Source: Polycyclovorans sp002706265
GTDB lineage: Bacteria > Pseudomonadota > Gammaproteobacteria > Nevskiales > Nevskiaceae
Length of the DNA: 64,000 nucleotides
Direction of reading: 5' to 3'
Assembly (NCBI GenBank): GCA_963973915.1
Contig: CAXBBM010000008.1
Span: 62,001 to 126,000, forward strand
Shown here: positions 26,067 to 34,558 of the stretch, one piece after another
Layout: every line of letters starts with the position of its first letter
Numbering within the stretch: the first letter of the stretch is position 1
Position numbers and translations under genes: made by a program
The notes under the pieces: model-generated
Databases searched by the model: none
Told to the model about the DNA's origin: nothing
What the model saw: only the letters and a program-made list of their open reading frames with translations

Positions 26067-27419
26067 CTAAACCGATCGGTTCAGCATTTTCTCGAGGTAG
26101 TGAATGTTGTGCGTGCCACTGGCAAACACCTTGTCCTGCATGATGCGCTGCTGCAGCGGAATGTTGCACTTGATGCCCTCGATCACCATCTCGGAGAGCG
26201 CCTGCTTCATGCGCGCCAGGGCGGCGGGGCGATCACGGCCGTGGACGATCAGCTTGCCGATCATGGAATCGTAGTGCGGCGGCACCGAATAACCCGAGTA
26301 GACGTGGCTGTCGACCCGCACGCCGGGGCCGCCGGGCGCGTGATATTTCTCGATCTTGCCGGGCGAGGGGATGAATTTCTCGGGGTCTTCGGCATTGATG
26401 CGGCATTCAATGGCATGGCCGCGGAAGAGGATGTCGTCCTGCTGCAGCGTCAGGCCCTGGCCAGCGGCGATCTGGATCTGCTGCCGAATCAGGTCGACGC
26501 CGGTCACCATTTCGGTGACGGGGTGCTCAACCTGAATGCGGGTGTTCATTTCGATGAAATAGAAATGACCGTTCTCGTAAAGGAACTCGAAGGTGCCGGC
26601 GCCGCGATACCCGATGCGCTTGCAGGCCGCCACGCACAGGGCGCCGATCTCGGCCCGTTGTTCGGGCGTGATGCCCGGCGCGGGCGATTCTTCGACAACC
26701 TTCTGGTTGCGGCGCTGCATGGAGCAGTCGCGTTCACCCAGGTGCACGGCGTGCCCTTCACCATCGGCCAGCACCTGAAACTCCACGTGGCGCGGCGTTT
26801 CGAGGTACTTCTCCATGAACACGGCCGCATCATTGAAGGCGTTTTGCGCTTCGATGCGGGCCATCTGGATTTTCTCGATCAGGGTGTCCGGTGAACGCAC
26901 CACATGCATGCCACGTCCGCCGCCGCCCGAGGCAGCCTTGATCAGCACCGGATAGCCGACGGCATTGGCGATGTCGTGGCATTTGCCTTCATCGTCGGGC
27001 AGCACACCCTCGGAGCCGGGCACACAGGGCACGCCGGCGGCGATCATCTCGGCCTTGGCGTTGGTCTTGGAGCCCATCAGCCGGATGGTCTCGGGCCGCG
27101 GACCGATGAAGATGAAGCCGGACTGCTCGACGCCCTCGGCAAAGTCGGCGTTCTCTGAGAGAAAGCCGTAGCCGGGATGGATGGCATCGGCCTGGGTGAC
27201 TTCGGCGGCCGAGATGAGGGCGCTCATGCTCAGGTAGCTTTTGGGCGCGGCTGCGGGGCCGATGCACACCGCCTCGTCGGCCAGGAGCACGTGCTTGAGG
27301 TCGCGATCGGCCGAGGAATGGACCGCCACGGTGCGAATCCCCAACTCGCGGCAACAGCGCAGGATGCGCAGGGCGATTTCACCGCGGTTGGCGATGAGGA
27401 TCTTCTTGATCTTTCTCAT
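26067..27419 (-). CDS. accC: Acetyl-CoA carboxylase, biotin carboxylase subunit
   Basis: AccC carboxylates biotin on AccB using ATP and bicarbonate. The N-terminal MRKIKKILIANRGEIALRIL, the ATP-grasp glycine loop KAASGGGGRGMHVV, the ERDCSMQRRNQKVVEESPAP block and the FIEMNTRIQVEHPVTEMVTG block are all present. 450 residues matches E. coli (449). The gene follows accB by 8 bp. A 12-bp palindrome (26070-26081) overlaps its stop codon region. Confidence 0.97.
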   Translation of the reverse strand: MRKIKKILIANRGEIALRILRCCRELGIRTVAVHSSADRDLKHVLLADEAVCIGPAAAPKSYLSMSALISAAEVTQADAIHPGYGFLSENADFAEGVEQSGFIFIGPRPETIRLMGSKTNAKAEMIAAGVPCVPGSEGVLPDDEGKCHDIANAVGYPVLIKAASGGGGRGMHVVRSPDTLIEKIQMARIEAQNAFNDAAVFMEKYLETPRHVEFQVLADGEGHAVHLGERDCSMQRRNQKVVEESPAPGITPEQRAEIGALCVAACKRIGYRGAGTFEFLYENGHFYFIEMNTRIQVEHPVTEMVTGVDLIRQQIQIAAGQGLTLQQDDILFRGHAIECRINAEDPEKFIPSPGKIEKYHAPGGPGVRVDSHVYSGYSVPPHYDSMIGKLIVHGRDRPAALARMKQALSEMVIEGIKCNIPLQQRIMQDKVFASGTHNIHYLEKMLNRSV

Positions 27420-27427
27420 GGACGCGC

Positions 27428-27877
27428 CTATTCGATGATGAAGAGCGGCTGGTCGAACTCCACCCCTTTTTCGTTATCGGCGAGGATTTCCACCACCACG
27501 CCGGACTTGTCGGACTCGATGGCGTTGAGCATTTTCATCGCCTCGATGATGCACAGCGTCTGGCCGACGGCCACGGTCTGCCCGACCTCGACAAAGTTCT
27601 TCGCACCCGGCGACGGCGCGCGGTAGAAGGTGCCGACCATGGGCGCACGCAGAATGTGGCGCGACTCCGCAGCCGGCGCGGCGGCTGCCTCGGCGGGCGC
27701 TGCCGAAGGTGCCGCCTGAAGGGCCTGCGGGGGCGGTGGCGCGGCGTAGTGCTGAGGCGTGGCCGGTGCGCTGGCGCGGCTGATGCGCACTGCCGTCTCG
27801 CCTTCTTTGACTTCCAGCTCGACAATGCCGGACTGCTCGACCAATTCGATCAGCGTTTTGATTTTTCTGAGGTCCAT
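27428..27877 (-). CDS. accB: Biotin carboxyl carrier protein of acetyl-CoA carboxylase
   Basis: The C-terminal biotinyl domain carries EAMKMLNAIESD with the biotinylated Lys115. The N-terminal helix MDLRKIKTLIELVEQSG is the AccB dimer region and an Ala/Pro-rich linker (about residues 36-70) joins the two. The thumb loop (residues about 88-95, PSPGAKNFV) is present. 149 residues is normal. With accC and aroQ it forms the usual aroQ-accB-accC order. Confidence 0.97.
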   Translation of the reverse strand: MDLRKIKTLIELVEQSGIVELEVKEGETAVRISRASAPATPQHYAAPPPPQALQAAPSAAPAEAAAAPAAESRHILRAPMVGTFYRAPSPGAKNFVEVGQTVAVGQTLCIIEAMKMLNAIESDKSGVVVEILADNEKGVEFDQPLFIIE

Positions 27878-27910
27878 CTGAAATAGCTCCGTAGGGGAGG
27901 GCAGGAAACG

Positions 27911-28369
27911 TCAAGAAGATTGCGGTGCGGCGCCGGCGACCAAGCGGTCTGCGACAGCGTCGAGCGCCAGGCGATAGCCGATCGCGCCGAGGCCCATGAT
28001 CTGGCCCGCGGCAATGTCGGCCAGGTAGGAGTGGTGGCGGAAGGGCTCGCGCGCGTGAATGTTGCTGAGGTGCACTTCGATGAACGGCAGCCTGACGGCC
28101 AGAAAGGCGTCGCGCAGGGCAATGCTGGTGTGGGTCAGGGCGCCGGGGTTGATGATCGCGAACGCGGCGCTGCGGCCGGCGCTGTGGATGTGGTCGATCA
28201 AAACGCCTTCGTGATTGCTTTGCAGGCACTGCAGCGCGATCTGGCGGCTCGCGGCGTGGGCCGTCAGGGATTTTTCAAGCGATGCCAGTGTTTGATGCCC
28301 ATAGGTTTCGGGCTCGCGCTGACCTAACAGGTTGAGATTGGGGCCATTGATCAGCAATACGGTTTGCAC
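27911..28369 (-). CDS. aroQ: 3-dehydroquinate dehydratase, type II
   Basis: AroQ catalyses the third step of the shikimate pathway. The start GPNLNLLGQREPETYG contains the conserved active-site Tyr, and FAIINPGALTHTSIALRDA the substrate-binding block; VHLSNIHAREPFRHHS carries the catalytic His. 152 residues is the standard size. It precedes accB by 33 bp on the same strand. Confidence 0.96.
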   Translation of the reverse strand: MQTVLLINGPNLNLLGQREPETYGHQTLASLEKSLTAHAASRQIALQCLQSNHEGVLIDHIHSAGRSAAFAIINPGALTHTSIALRDAFLAVRLPFIEVHLSNIHAREPFRHHSYLADIAAGQIMGLGAIGYRLALDAVADRLVAGAAPQSS

Positions 28370-28480
28370 GGCGCCCCCTGTTGCGGAAATCGATCACCAA
28401 TAGTGCCCGATAACCCAAGATAACGCCAAGTTGGGGGAAGATCGGGGTGATTGGTCCCGCGGACGTGCCGTGGCGCGGGT

Positions 28481-29032
28481 TCAGGGTGCGCCGAGGTGGG
28501 TTTTCAGCAGTTGTTCCAGCTCGACGGCATCGAATTCGCCGTGCTTCTGGAAGCGGATGGTGCCCTCCGGGTCGATCAACACCGAATAGGGCAAGGCGCC
28601 AAGGGTGTCGCCAAGCGCACTGGCGGCCGAGGCGATGGCTTCGTTGCCATAGAACACGGGGTAGTTGATGGCAAAGCGCTCTGCCATCTCGGCCGCCCGG
28701 TCGCGTGGGTCCATGGCCGGCCCGAGGATCTGCAGATTGCGGTCCTGCCAGCGGGTCTGGGCGTCGACCAGCACCGGAATCTCCTTCAGGCACGGCGGGC
28801 ACCACGAGGCCCAGAAATTGACCAGCCGCCATTGGCCCTGCCAGTCGTCCAGGGTGACGGTGGCGCCGTCGAGCGCCGTGAGTTTGATCGCCGCGGCGGG
28901 CAAGGCGTCGGTCACGGTCTCGATGCTCTGCGTCCCGGTGTCGGCGGGATCGATGAGCAGCCGGTAGAGCCCGAAGCCGACGGCCGCAGAAACGCCGCAC
29001 AAGACGACGGTGATGAGTGGCGCAAATCTCAC
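28481..29032 (-). CDS. TlpA-family thioredoxin-like protein
   Basis: The GTG start at 29032 overlaps the stop of the upstream DsbD-like gene (GTGA). The 183-residue protein has one N-terminal membrane anchor (FAPLITVVLCGVSAAVGFGL) and a periplasmic thioredoxin domain with WASWCPPC (Cys78, Cys81) and LPYSVLIDPEGTIRF at the cis-Pro loop. TlpA/DsbE-like proteins pass electrons to periplasmic substrates; the preceding gene encodes only the alpha domain of DsbD, so this could be its partner. 111 bp separates it from aroQ. Confidence 0.85.
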   Translation of the reverse strand: MRFAPLITVVLCGVSAAVGFGLYRLLIDPADTGTQSIETVTDALPAAAIKLTALDGATVTLDDWQGQWRLVNFWASWCPPCLKEIPVLVDAQTRWQDRNLQILGPAMDPRDRAAEMAERFAINYPVFYGNEAIASAASALGDTLGALPYSVLIDPEGTIRFQKHGEFDAVELEQLLKTHLGAP

Positions 29033-29484
29033 GGACGGGCCTTGACGACCGGCACGGTCGTGGTTTCGGGGGGATAACAGACGCCCGCATCGGCGCAACC
29101 CTGATAGCGCAGGGTTACCGAGGCGGGGGCGTCGGGCGCGGCGAAACCTGCTTCCAGCCAATCCCGATAGATCAGCACGTCCCCGAAAAACTGATCGTGG
29201 TAGACGGTGCCGTCGGGCAGGTCCAGGGGCTGTTGCAAGGCGGGCGTGTCCACGGTCAGCGTGTGGCGGTAGAGGTAGTAACCGGGCGCGATGCGGATGC
29301 CCAGCGTCACCTGGCCATTACGCCAGACGGCCGCCACGGGCGTGAACGCCTCGGCGGCGCTGAGCAGCGGCGGGTCGGCATTGTCCTTCTTGAACGGGAA
29401 GGGTGCCGCCACCCCCGGCGCCGAGACGCCGAATGCGCCGGCACACGCCAGCAGGATCAGGGCGAAACGTTGGCGAGCAACCAT
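29029..29484 (-). CDS. Stand-alone DsbD N-terminal (alpha) domain protein
   Basis: A signal peptide (FALILLACAGAFGVSAPGVA) leads a 125-residue domain of the DsbD alpha type. The signature YYLYRHTLTVD and YQGCADAGVCYPP, with the paired active cysteines, is typical of nDsbD. A full DsbD (about 570-600 residues) would continue into a CcdA-like membrane domain and a thioredoxin domain, but the frame ends straight after the alpha domain and overlaps the next gene. It may be a truncated dsbD or an adapted stand-alone protein. The start overlaps the end of cutA by 28 bp. Confidence 0.75.
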   Translation of the reverse strand: MVARQRFALILLACAGAFGVSAPGVAAPFPFKKDNADPPLLSAAEAFTPVAAVWRNGQVTLGIRIAPGYYLYRHTLTVDTPALQQPLDLPDGTVYHDQFFGDVLIYRDWLEAGFAAPDAPASVTLRYQGCADAGVCYPPETTTVPVVKARP

Positions 29485-29792
29485 TGCAGATACCGAGGTG
29501 AACTGGGCCCGAGTGGGACTGAAATGATCTCGGGAAGTTCGGAGGGATGGAGCGCATGAAGCGCCGCCTCAAGCTGTGGGTAGGCGCTTTGCGAGGTCTT
29601 GATGAGCAGCAGTTGCTCGGTCGCGGATTCGATTTGTCCCTGCCAGCGATACACCGAGGTCATGGGCGGGATCAGGTTGACGCAGGCCGCAAGACCGGTA
29701 TCGACACAGTGACGGGCGATGGCTTCAGCCCGGGCCGGCGGCACGTTGGTCAGTACCAGCAGGGCGTCTGTGGGGGCAGCGACATCAGTCAT
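29457..29792 (-). CDS. cutA: Divalent-cation tolerance protein CutA
   Basis: The 111-residue product has VLTNVPPARAEAIARHCVDT at the start, ACVNLIPPMTSVYRWQGQIE in the middle and LPEIISVPLGPSSPRYLQWL near the end, all typical of trimeric CutA1. A start 15 bp upstream (29807) is possible. CutA is linked to copper tolerance and protein stability. cutA followed by dsbD and tlpA is a common gammaproteobacterial order. Confidence 0.92.
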   Translation of the reverse strand: MTDVAAPTDALLVLTNVPPARAEAIARHCVDTGLAACVNLIPPMTSVYRWQGQIESATEQLLLIKTSQSAYPQLEAALHALHPSELPEIISVPLGPSSPRYLQWLLANVSP

Positions 29793-29841
29793 CGCCTTAT
29801 TGTGCACGGCGACGGCGCATTGTGACCGGTTTTATCGCGTA

Positions 29842-29870
29842 TTGCGGCCCTGCAGGTCGCCACCTATACT
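29842..29870 (+). promoter_or_regulatory. Promoter of the tRNA-Thr gene
   Basis: TTGCGG (29842-29847), 17 bp of spacer and TATACT (29865-29870) form a near-consensus sigma-70 promoter. Transcription would begin about 10 bases before the tRNA 5' end at 29887, a normal leader. Confidence 0.6.
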
Positions 29871-29886
29871 TCGCGCCCTTGCAAAC

Positions 29887-29962
<76 letters not shown>

Positions 29963-30098
29963 TTGTCAAGGCATGAAAGACACCGACTCAAGAGGACGGG
30001 TCTGCGGCGGGCGTTCAGCTGATCTGCAGCGCAGGCCGCGTTGAACGACACGGCCTCGGCGCGGCCCTTCCCTTCAGGCCACTGGCAGACCCTTGGTT

Positions 30099-31193
30099 AT
30101 GACCCTTCCGCAATCGCTGCCTGACGCGCGACTCATGATCGACGCTCTTGACGAGCAACTGCAGCGGTTGATCAGCGAGCGCGCGCGCATTGCCCAGCAT
30201 GTCGCGTTGCTCAAGCAGCGGGCAGGCGATCAGGGCGATCACTACCGGCCGGCACGCGAGGCCGAGGTGCTGCGCGCCGCCATGGCCCGCAACACGGGGC
30301 CGCTGACCGATGAAACGATTGCGCGATTGATGCGCGAAATCATGTCGGCCTGCCTGTCGCTCGAATCGCCGTTGACGGTGTCCTACCTCGGCCCGGAAGG
30401 TACCTACACTCAGGCGGCAGTGGCCAAGGCCTTCGGCGATGCGGTGACCGCCCGACCGCTGGCGGCCATCGACGAGATTTTTCGTGACGTGGAAAGCGGC
30501 GCCGCCGACTACGGCGTGGTCCCGGTGGAGAATTCCATCGGCGGCATTGTCAGCCACACGCTCGATGCGCTGGTGATGACGCGTCTGACCCTCTGCGGCG
30601 AAGTGATGTTGCCGGTGCATCACCACCTGCTGTCGACCCATGCGGCCATGGACGAGATCGAGGTCGTGTACGCGCATCCGCAATCGTTCGCGCAATGCCG
30701 CCGCTGGCTGGATGCACGCCTGCCCAAGGCCCGCCGCGAAACCGTGTCCAGCAATGGCGAGGGTGCGCGCAGGGTGGTCGATGCCCCCAGGGCAGCGGCC
30801 ATTGCCGGCCTGCCCGCGGCGCGCCTGTACGACCTGCGGATACTCGCCAGCAATATCGAAGATGATCCCACCAACACCACCCGCTTTCTGGTCATCGGCA
30901 AGCAGTCGCCGACCCCCAGCGGCGATGACGTGACCAGTCTGGTGCTGTCGGCCCACCGCAACCAGCCCGGCGCCCTGTTCAGGTTGCTGCAGCCCTTTGC
31001 CGATGTGGGGCTGGACCTGACCCGCATCGAGTCGCGGCCCACGGGGGGCGCGCCGATTCAGGACTATTACTTCTTTATCGATTTCTCGGGGCACCAGGAC
31101 GCCGCAGAAGTGCGCGACGCGCTCAACGCCGTGCGTGCCGGCGCGGCCTTCTTCAAGGTGCTGGGCTCATATCCGCGTGCGGTGATTACATGA
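30099..31193 (+). CDS. pheA: Bifunctional chorismate mutase/prephenate dehydratase
   Basis: The P-protein makes phenylpyruvate from chorismate. The ATG at 30099 begins an AroQ-type chorismate mutase (IDALDEQLQRLISERARIAQ) over about residues 10-90. The prephenate dehydratase follows (VSYLGPEGTYTQAAVAKAFG, VPVENSIGGIVSHTLD, and the DPTNTTRFLVI motif with the catalytic Thr), then a C-terminal ACT domain (HRNQPGALFRLLQPF and the phenylalanine-binding TRIESRPTG). It overlaps hisC by 4 bp (ATGA). Confidence 0.96.
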   Translation: MTLPQSLPDARLMIDALDEQLQRLISERARIAQHVALLKQRAGDQGDHYRPAREAEVLRAAMARNTGPLTDETIARLMREIMSACLSLESPLTVSYLGPEGTYTQAAVAKAFGDAVTARPLAAIDEIFRDVESGAADYGVVPVENSIGGIVSHTLDALVMTRLTLCGEVMLPVHHHLLSTHAAMDEIEVVYAHPQSFAQCRRWLDARLPKARRETVSSNGEGARRVVDAPRAAAIAGLPAARLYDLRILASNIEDDPTNTTRFLVIGKQSPTPSGDDVTSLVLSAHRNQPGALFRLLQPFADVGLDLTRIESRPTGGAPIQDYYFFIDFSGHQDAAEVRDALNAVRAGAAFFKVLGSYPRAVIT

Positions 31194-32320
31194 CAGAAGC
31201 GACCGATCGCTTTGCCCTGCCGGGCATACTCAAGCTGCAGCCCTACTCGCCGGGCATGCCCATCGATGAGCTGCAACGGCGTCTTGGCCTGAGCAACGTC
31301 GTCAAGCTGGCGAGCAACGAGAACCCGCTGGGCCCTTCGCCGCAGGTCAAGGCGGTGTTGGCCGATGCGATTCAGGGCAATCTGGCGCTGTACCCCGACG
31401 GCAGCGGCTACGCCTTGAAGCGGGCCCTGTCGGCGTATCACGGCATCGCACCCGAATGCATCACCCTGGGCAACGGCTCCAACGATCTGCTGGAGTTCCT
31501 CAGCCGCATCTTCCTCGGTCCGGGCCGGGCGGCGCTGTTTTCGGCGCACGCGTTCGCCGTGTATGCGCTGGCCACCCAGGCGCAGGACGCCGAAGCGGTG
31601 ATCGCGCCTTCTTTGCCGGCAGATCACCCCAATGCGCCTTACGGACACGACCTGGCCGCGTTTTCTGGTGCGCTGGCGGCGCGGCCGGACATCAGCCTGG
31701 TGTTCATCGCCAATCCGAACAATCCCACCGGCACCTGGCTCAGCGCCGAGGCCGTGGAATCGTTTTTGGACACCGTTCCGCCGCATGTGGTGGTGGCCTA
31801 TGACGAGGCCTATTTCGATTACATGGCCCCGCAGCACCGCGGCGATGCCACCCAGTGGCTCAAGCGCTTTCCCAATGTGGTGATTTGCCGCACCTTCTCC
31901 AAGGCCTATGGTCTGGCCGGGCTGCGGGCGGGCTACGCGCTGTCGAGCCCGCGTATCGCCGACTTGCTCAACCGGGTGCGCCAACCCTTCAATATGAATT
32001 CCCTGGCGCTGTTGGCGGCCGAGCACGCGCTGGCCGACCAGGCGCACGTCGGCGAGTCGGTGGCGCTGAACACCCGCGAGCGTGGCCGCCTCACCGACGC
32101 CTGCGAAGCCTTGGGGCTGAAGGTGCTGCCGAGTCAGGCCAACTTCATTGCCATCGACTTTGAGCGCGATGCCGCGCCCTTGCACCAGGGGCTGCTGGAG
32201 CAGGGGGTGATCGTGCGCCCCATGGGCAGCTATCAGATGCCGACCTTCTTGCGGGTCAGCGTCGGCACCGAGCGCGAAAATGACCGCTTTCTGGCGGCGC
32301 TGGAAACCCTGCTCGCGTGA
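31190..32320 (+). CDS. hisC: Histidinol-phosphate (aromatic) aminotransferase
   Basis: This class I/II PLP aminotransferase has the PLP lysine K238 in RTFSKAYGLAGLRAGYAL, the N-terminal LASNENPLGPSPQV and the motif FIANPNNPTGTW. Between pheA and tyrA, copies of HisC often act on aromatic oxo acids as well as histidinol phosphate, so its main job here could be phenylalanine/tyrosine synthesis. 376 residues is typical. It overlaps both neighbours by 4 bp. Confidence 0.92.
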   Translation: MTEATDRFALPGILKLQPYSPGMPIDELQRRLGLSNVVKLASNENPLGPSPQVKAVLADAIQGNLALYPDGSGYALKRALSAYHGIAPECITLGNGSNDLLEFLSRIFLGPGRAALFSAHAFAVYALATQAQDAEAVIAPSLPADHPNAPYGHDLAAFSGALAARPDISLVFIANPNNPTGTWLSAEAVESFLDTVPPHVVVAYDEAYFDYMAPQHRGDATQWLKRFPNVVICRTFSKAYGLAGLRAGYALSSPRIADLLNRVRQPFNMNSLALLAAEHALADQAHVGESVALNTRERGRLTDACEALGLKVLPSQANFIAIDFERDAAPLHQGLLEQGVIVRPMGSYQMPTFLRVSVGTERENDRFLAALETLLA

Positions 32321-33183
32321 TTCCGCGCCTTGCAATCATCGGCCTGGGCCTGATTGGCGGCTCCTTCGCGCGCGCGCTGCGGGCGGCGGGCGAGGTGGGC
32401 ACCATCAGTGGCTACGATCATGATGCGCAGCAGTTGGACACCGCGCTCAATCTTGGCGTCATCGACCACGCTGCCGCCTCTGCGGCCGAGGCGGTGGCCG
32501 ACGCGGCGGTGGTGCTGATTGCCGTGCCGGTGCTGCACATCGCCGCGTCGCTCGACGAATGCCTGGGTGCCTTGCGGGCCGACGCCATCATCACCGACGT
32601 GGGCAGCACCAAAGGCTCGGTACTGCGCGACATCGCGGCGCGCTGTGGCGAGGTGCCCGCCCGCTTCGTGGCCGCCCACCCGATCGCCGGCACCGAAAAG
32701 AGTGGCGTGGCCCATGCCACGGTCGACCTGTTTCGCGGCAAGCGACTGGTGATCACCCCGCATCCCGGACAGGACCCGAAATCCGTCGAGGTGGTGGCCG
32801 GGCTGTGGCGCGCGGTGGGCGCGCGCGTGGTCGAAATGACCGCCGAGGGTCACGATGACATCTTCGCCGCCACCTCCCATCTGCCGCACGTGCTGGCCTA
32901 CGCCTTCGTTGACATGCTGTCACGGCACCCGGACGCGGCTGAAATTTTCCCCAATGCGGGGGGCGGGTTTCGCGACTTCACGCGCATTGCCTCCAGCAAG
33001 CCCGAGCTTTGGCATGACATCGTGCAGGCCAACGCACCGGCGGTATTGCACCTGTTGCGTGAGCAGATCACCCTGCTTGAGCACCTGCACGGCCTCATGG
33101 CCGCGGGCGACTGGCCCCAAGTGCTGCAGCACTTCGAACGCGCCCGCGCCGCGCGTGAGCAGCACCTTTCCCTCATTGAATAG
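32317..33183 (+). CDS. tyrA: Prephenate dehydrogenase
   Basis: The GTG start overlaps hisC (GTGA). LAIIGLGLIGGSFARALRAA is the NAD-binding loop; TDVGSTKGSVL, HPIAGTEKSGVAHA and the ATSHLPHVLAYA block are the classic TyrA signatures (active His in AHPIAGTE). 288 residues: a stand-alone dehydrogenase, without a chorismate mutase or ACT domain. It works on prephenate from the chorismate mutase half of PheA. Confidence 0.95.
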   Translation: MIPRLAIIGLGLIGGSFARALRAAGEVGTISGYDHDAQQLDTALNLGVIDHAAASAAEAVADAAVVLIAVPVLHIAASLDECLGALRADAIITDVGSTKGSVLRDIAARCGEVPARFVAAHPIAGTEKSGVAHATVDLFRGKRLVITPHPGQDPKSVEVVAGLWRAVGARVVEMTAEGHDDIFAATSHLPHVLAYAFVDMLSRHPDAAEIFPNAGGGFRDFTRIASSKPELWHDIVQANAPAVLHLLREQITLLEHLHGLMAAGDWPQVLQHFERARAAREQHLSLIE

Positions 33184-33220
33184 CCCCGGGCCATAAGGCC
33201 CGATGGATCGCAGGAGCGCC

Positions 33221-34558
33221 ATGTCGTCTGATGTCTTGTCCGTGTTGAGCTATCACGTTGCACCCGGTGGCCGGCTGAGCGGCCGTCATCGCGTGCCCGG
33301 CGACAAATCGATTTCTCACCGCGCGGTCATGTTCGCTGCCCTGGCCGAAGGTACCAGCACCATCACCGGCTTTCTGGACGGCGAAGACTGCCTGTGCACC
33401 CTGCGCGCGTTCGAGGCCATGGGCGCCACCGTGGCACGCCTGGACCGGACCACCTTGCGCATCACCGGCGTCGGCATCGACGGGCTCAAAGATCCCGGCA
33501 CGGTGCTGGACGTGGGCAATTCCGGCACCTCGATGCGGCTCATGTGCGGGCTGCTGGCGGCGCAGCGTTTCGGCAGCACCCTGACCGGCGATGCCTCGTT
33601 GCGCCGCCGGCCGATGAAGCGCGTCACCGAGCCCCTGGCGCAAATGGGGGCGACCATCCACACGCAGGCGGGGGGTCGCGCCCCGCTGCAGATCGAGCCC
33701 GCCGCGCAGCCGCTGAACGCCATCCGCTACCACAGCCCGGTGGCCAGTGCGCAGGTCAAGTCCAGCATTCTGCTGGCCGGTCTGTATGCCAAGGGATTGA
33801 CCGAAGTGCATGAGCCGGAAGCGTCCCGGGACCACACCGAGCGCATGTTGAGTGCCTTTGGCGTCCGGGTCGAGGCGCGCGAGGGCTACGCGGCGGTGCA
33901 GGGCGGGCAACGCCTCCGGGCCATCGACATCGAGGTGCCGTCCGATATTTCGTCGGCCGCCTTCCTCATGGTCGGGGCCGCCATTGCGCCGGGCTCTGAC
34001 GTCACCCTGGACGCCGTGGGTCTGAACCCGACCCGCACCGGTGTCATCCACATTCTCAAGGCCATGGGTGCGCGCATCAGTATCGCCAATGAACGCACCA
34101 TCGGTGGCGAGCCCGTGGGCGACGTGCGCATTCTCGGCAGCGCCCTGCACGGCATCGACATCGACCCGCGCTGGGTCGCTTCGGCCATCGATGAGTTCCC
34201 GGCCCTGTTCATCGCTGCGGCCTGTGCGCGGGGCGAGACCCGCCTGAGCGGCGCGGCCGAATTGCGCGTCAAGGAATCTGACCGGATCAGCGCCATGTGC
34301 AACGGCTTGCGGGCGCTGGGCATCGACGCCGTCGCGCTGGCAGACGGTGCCCGTATCAGCGGCGGGCGCCTGCGCGGCGGGTCGGTGGAATCTCTGGGCG
34401 ATCATCGTATCGCCATGAGCTTTGCCGTTGCCGCACTGCGCGCCGAGCAACCCATCACCATCCGCGACTGCGACAACGTCGCCACCTCGTTTCCGGGGTT
34501 TTCTACCCTGATGCAGGCGGCCGGCCTGCGCCTGCGTGTGAGCACCCGGCACCCATGA
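33221..34558 (+). CDS. aroA: 3-phosphoshikimate 1-carboxyvinyltransferase (EPSP synthase)
   Basis: AroA joins shikimate-3-phosphate and phosphoenolpyruvate. The ATG at 33221 is preceded by AGGAG, so it is preferred over 33203. VPGDKSISHRAVMFAALAEG is the N-terminal signature, VLDVGNSGTSMRLMCGLL the second, LRVKESDRISAMCNGL and the DHRIAMSFAVAAL block the C-terminal ones. 445 residues is normal. The end overlaps cmk by 4 bp. Confidence 0.96.
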   Translation: MSSDVLSVLSYHVAPGGRLSGRHRVPGDKSISHRAVMFAALAEGTSTITGFLDGEDCLCTLRAFEAMGATVARLDRTTLRITGVGIDGLKDPGTVLDVGNSGTSMRLMCGLLAAQRFGSTLTGDASLRRRPMKRVTEPLAQMGATIHTQAGGRAPLQIEPAAQPLNAIRYHSPVASAQVKSSILLAGLYAKGLTEVHEPEASRDHTERMLSAFGVRVEAREGYAAVQGGQRLRAIDIEVPSDISSAAFLMVGAAIAPGSDVTLDAVGLNPTRTGVIHILKAMGARISIANERTIGGEPVGDVRILGSALHGIDIDPRWVASAIDEFPALFIAAACARGETRLSGAAELRVKESDRISAMCNGLRALGIDAVALADGARISGGRLRGGSVESLGDHRIAMSFAVAALRAEQPITIRDCDNVATSFPGFSTLMQAAGLRLRVSTRHP

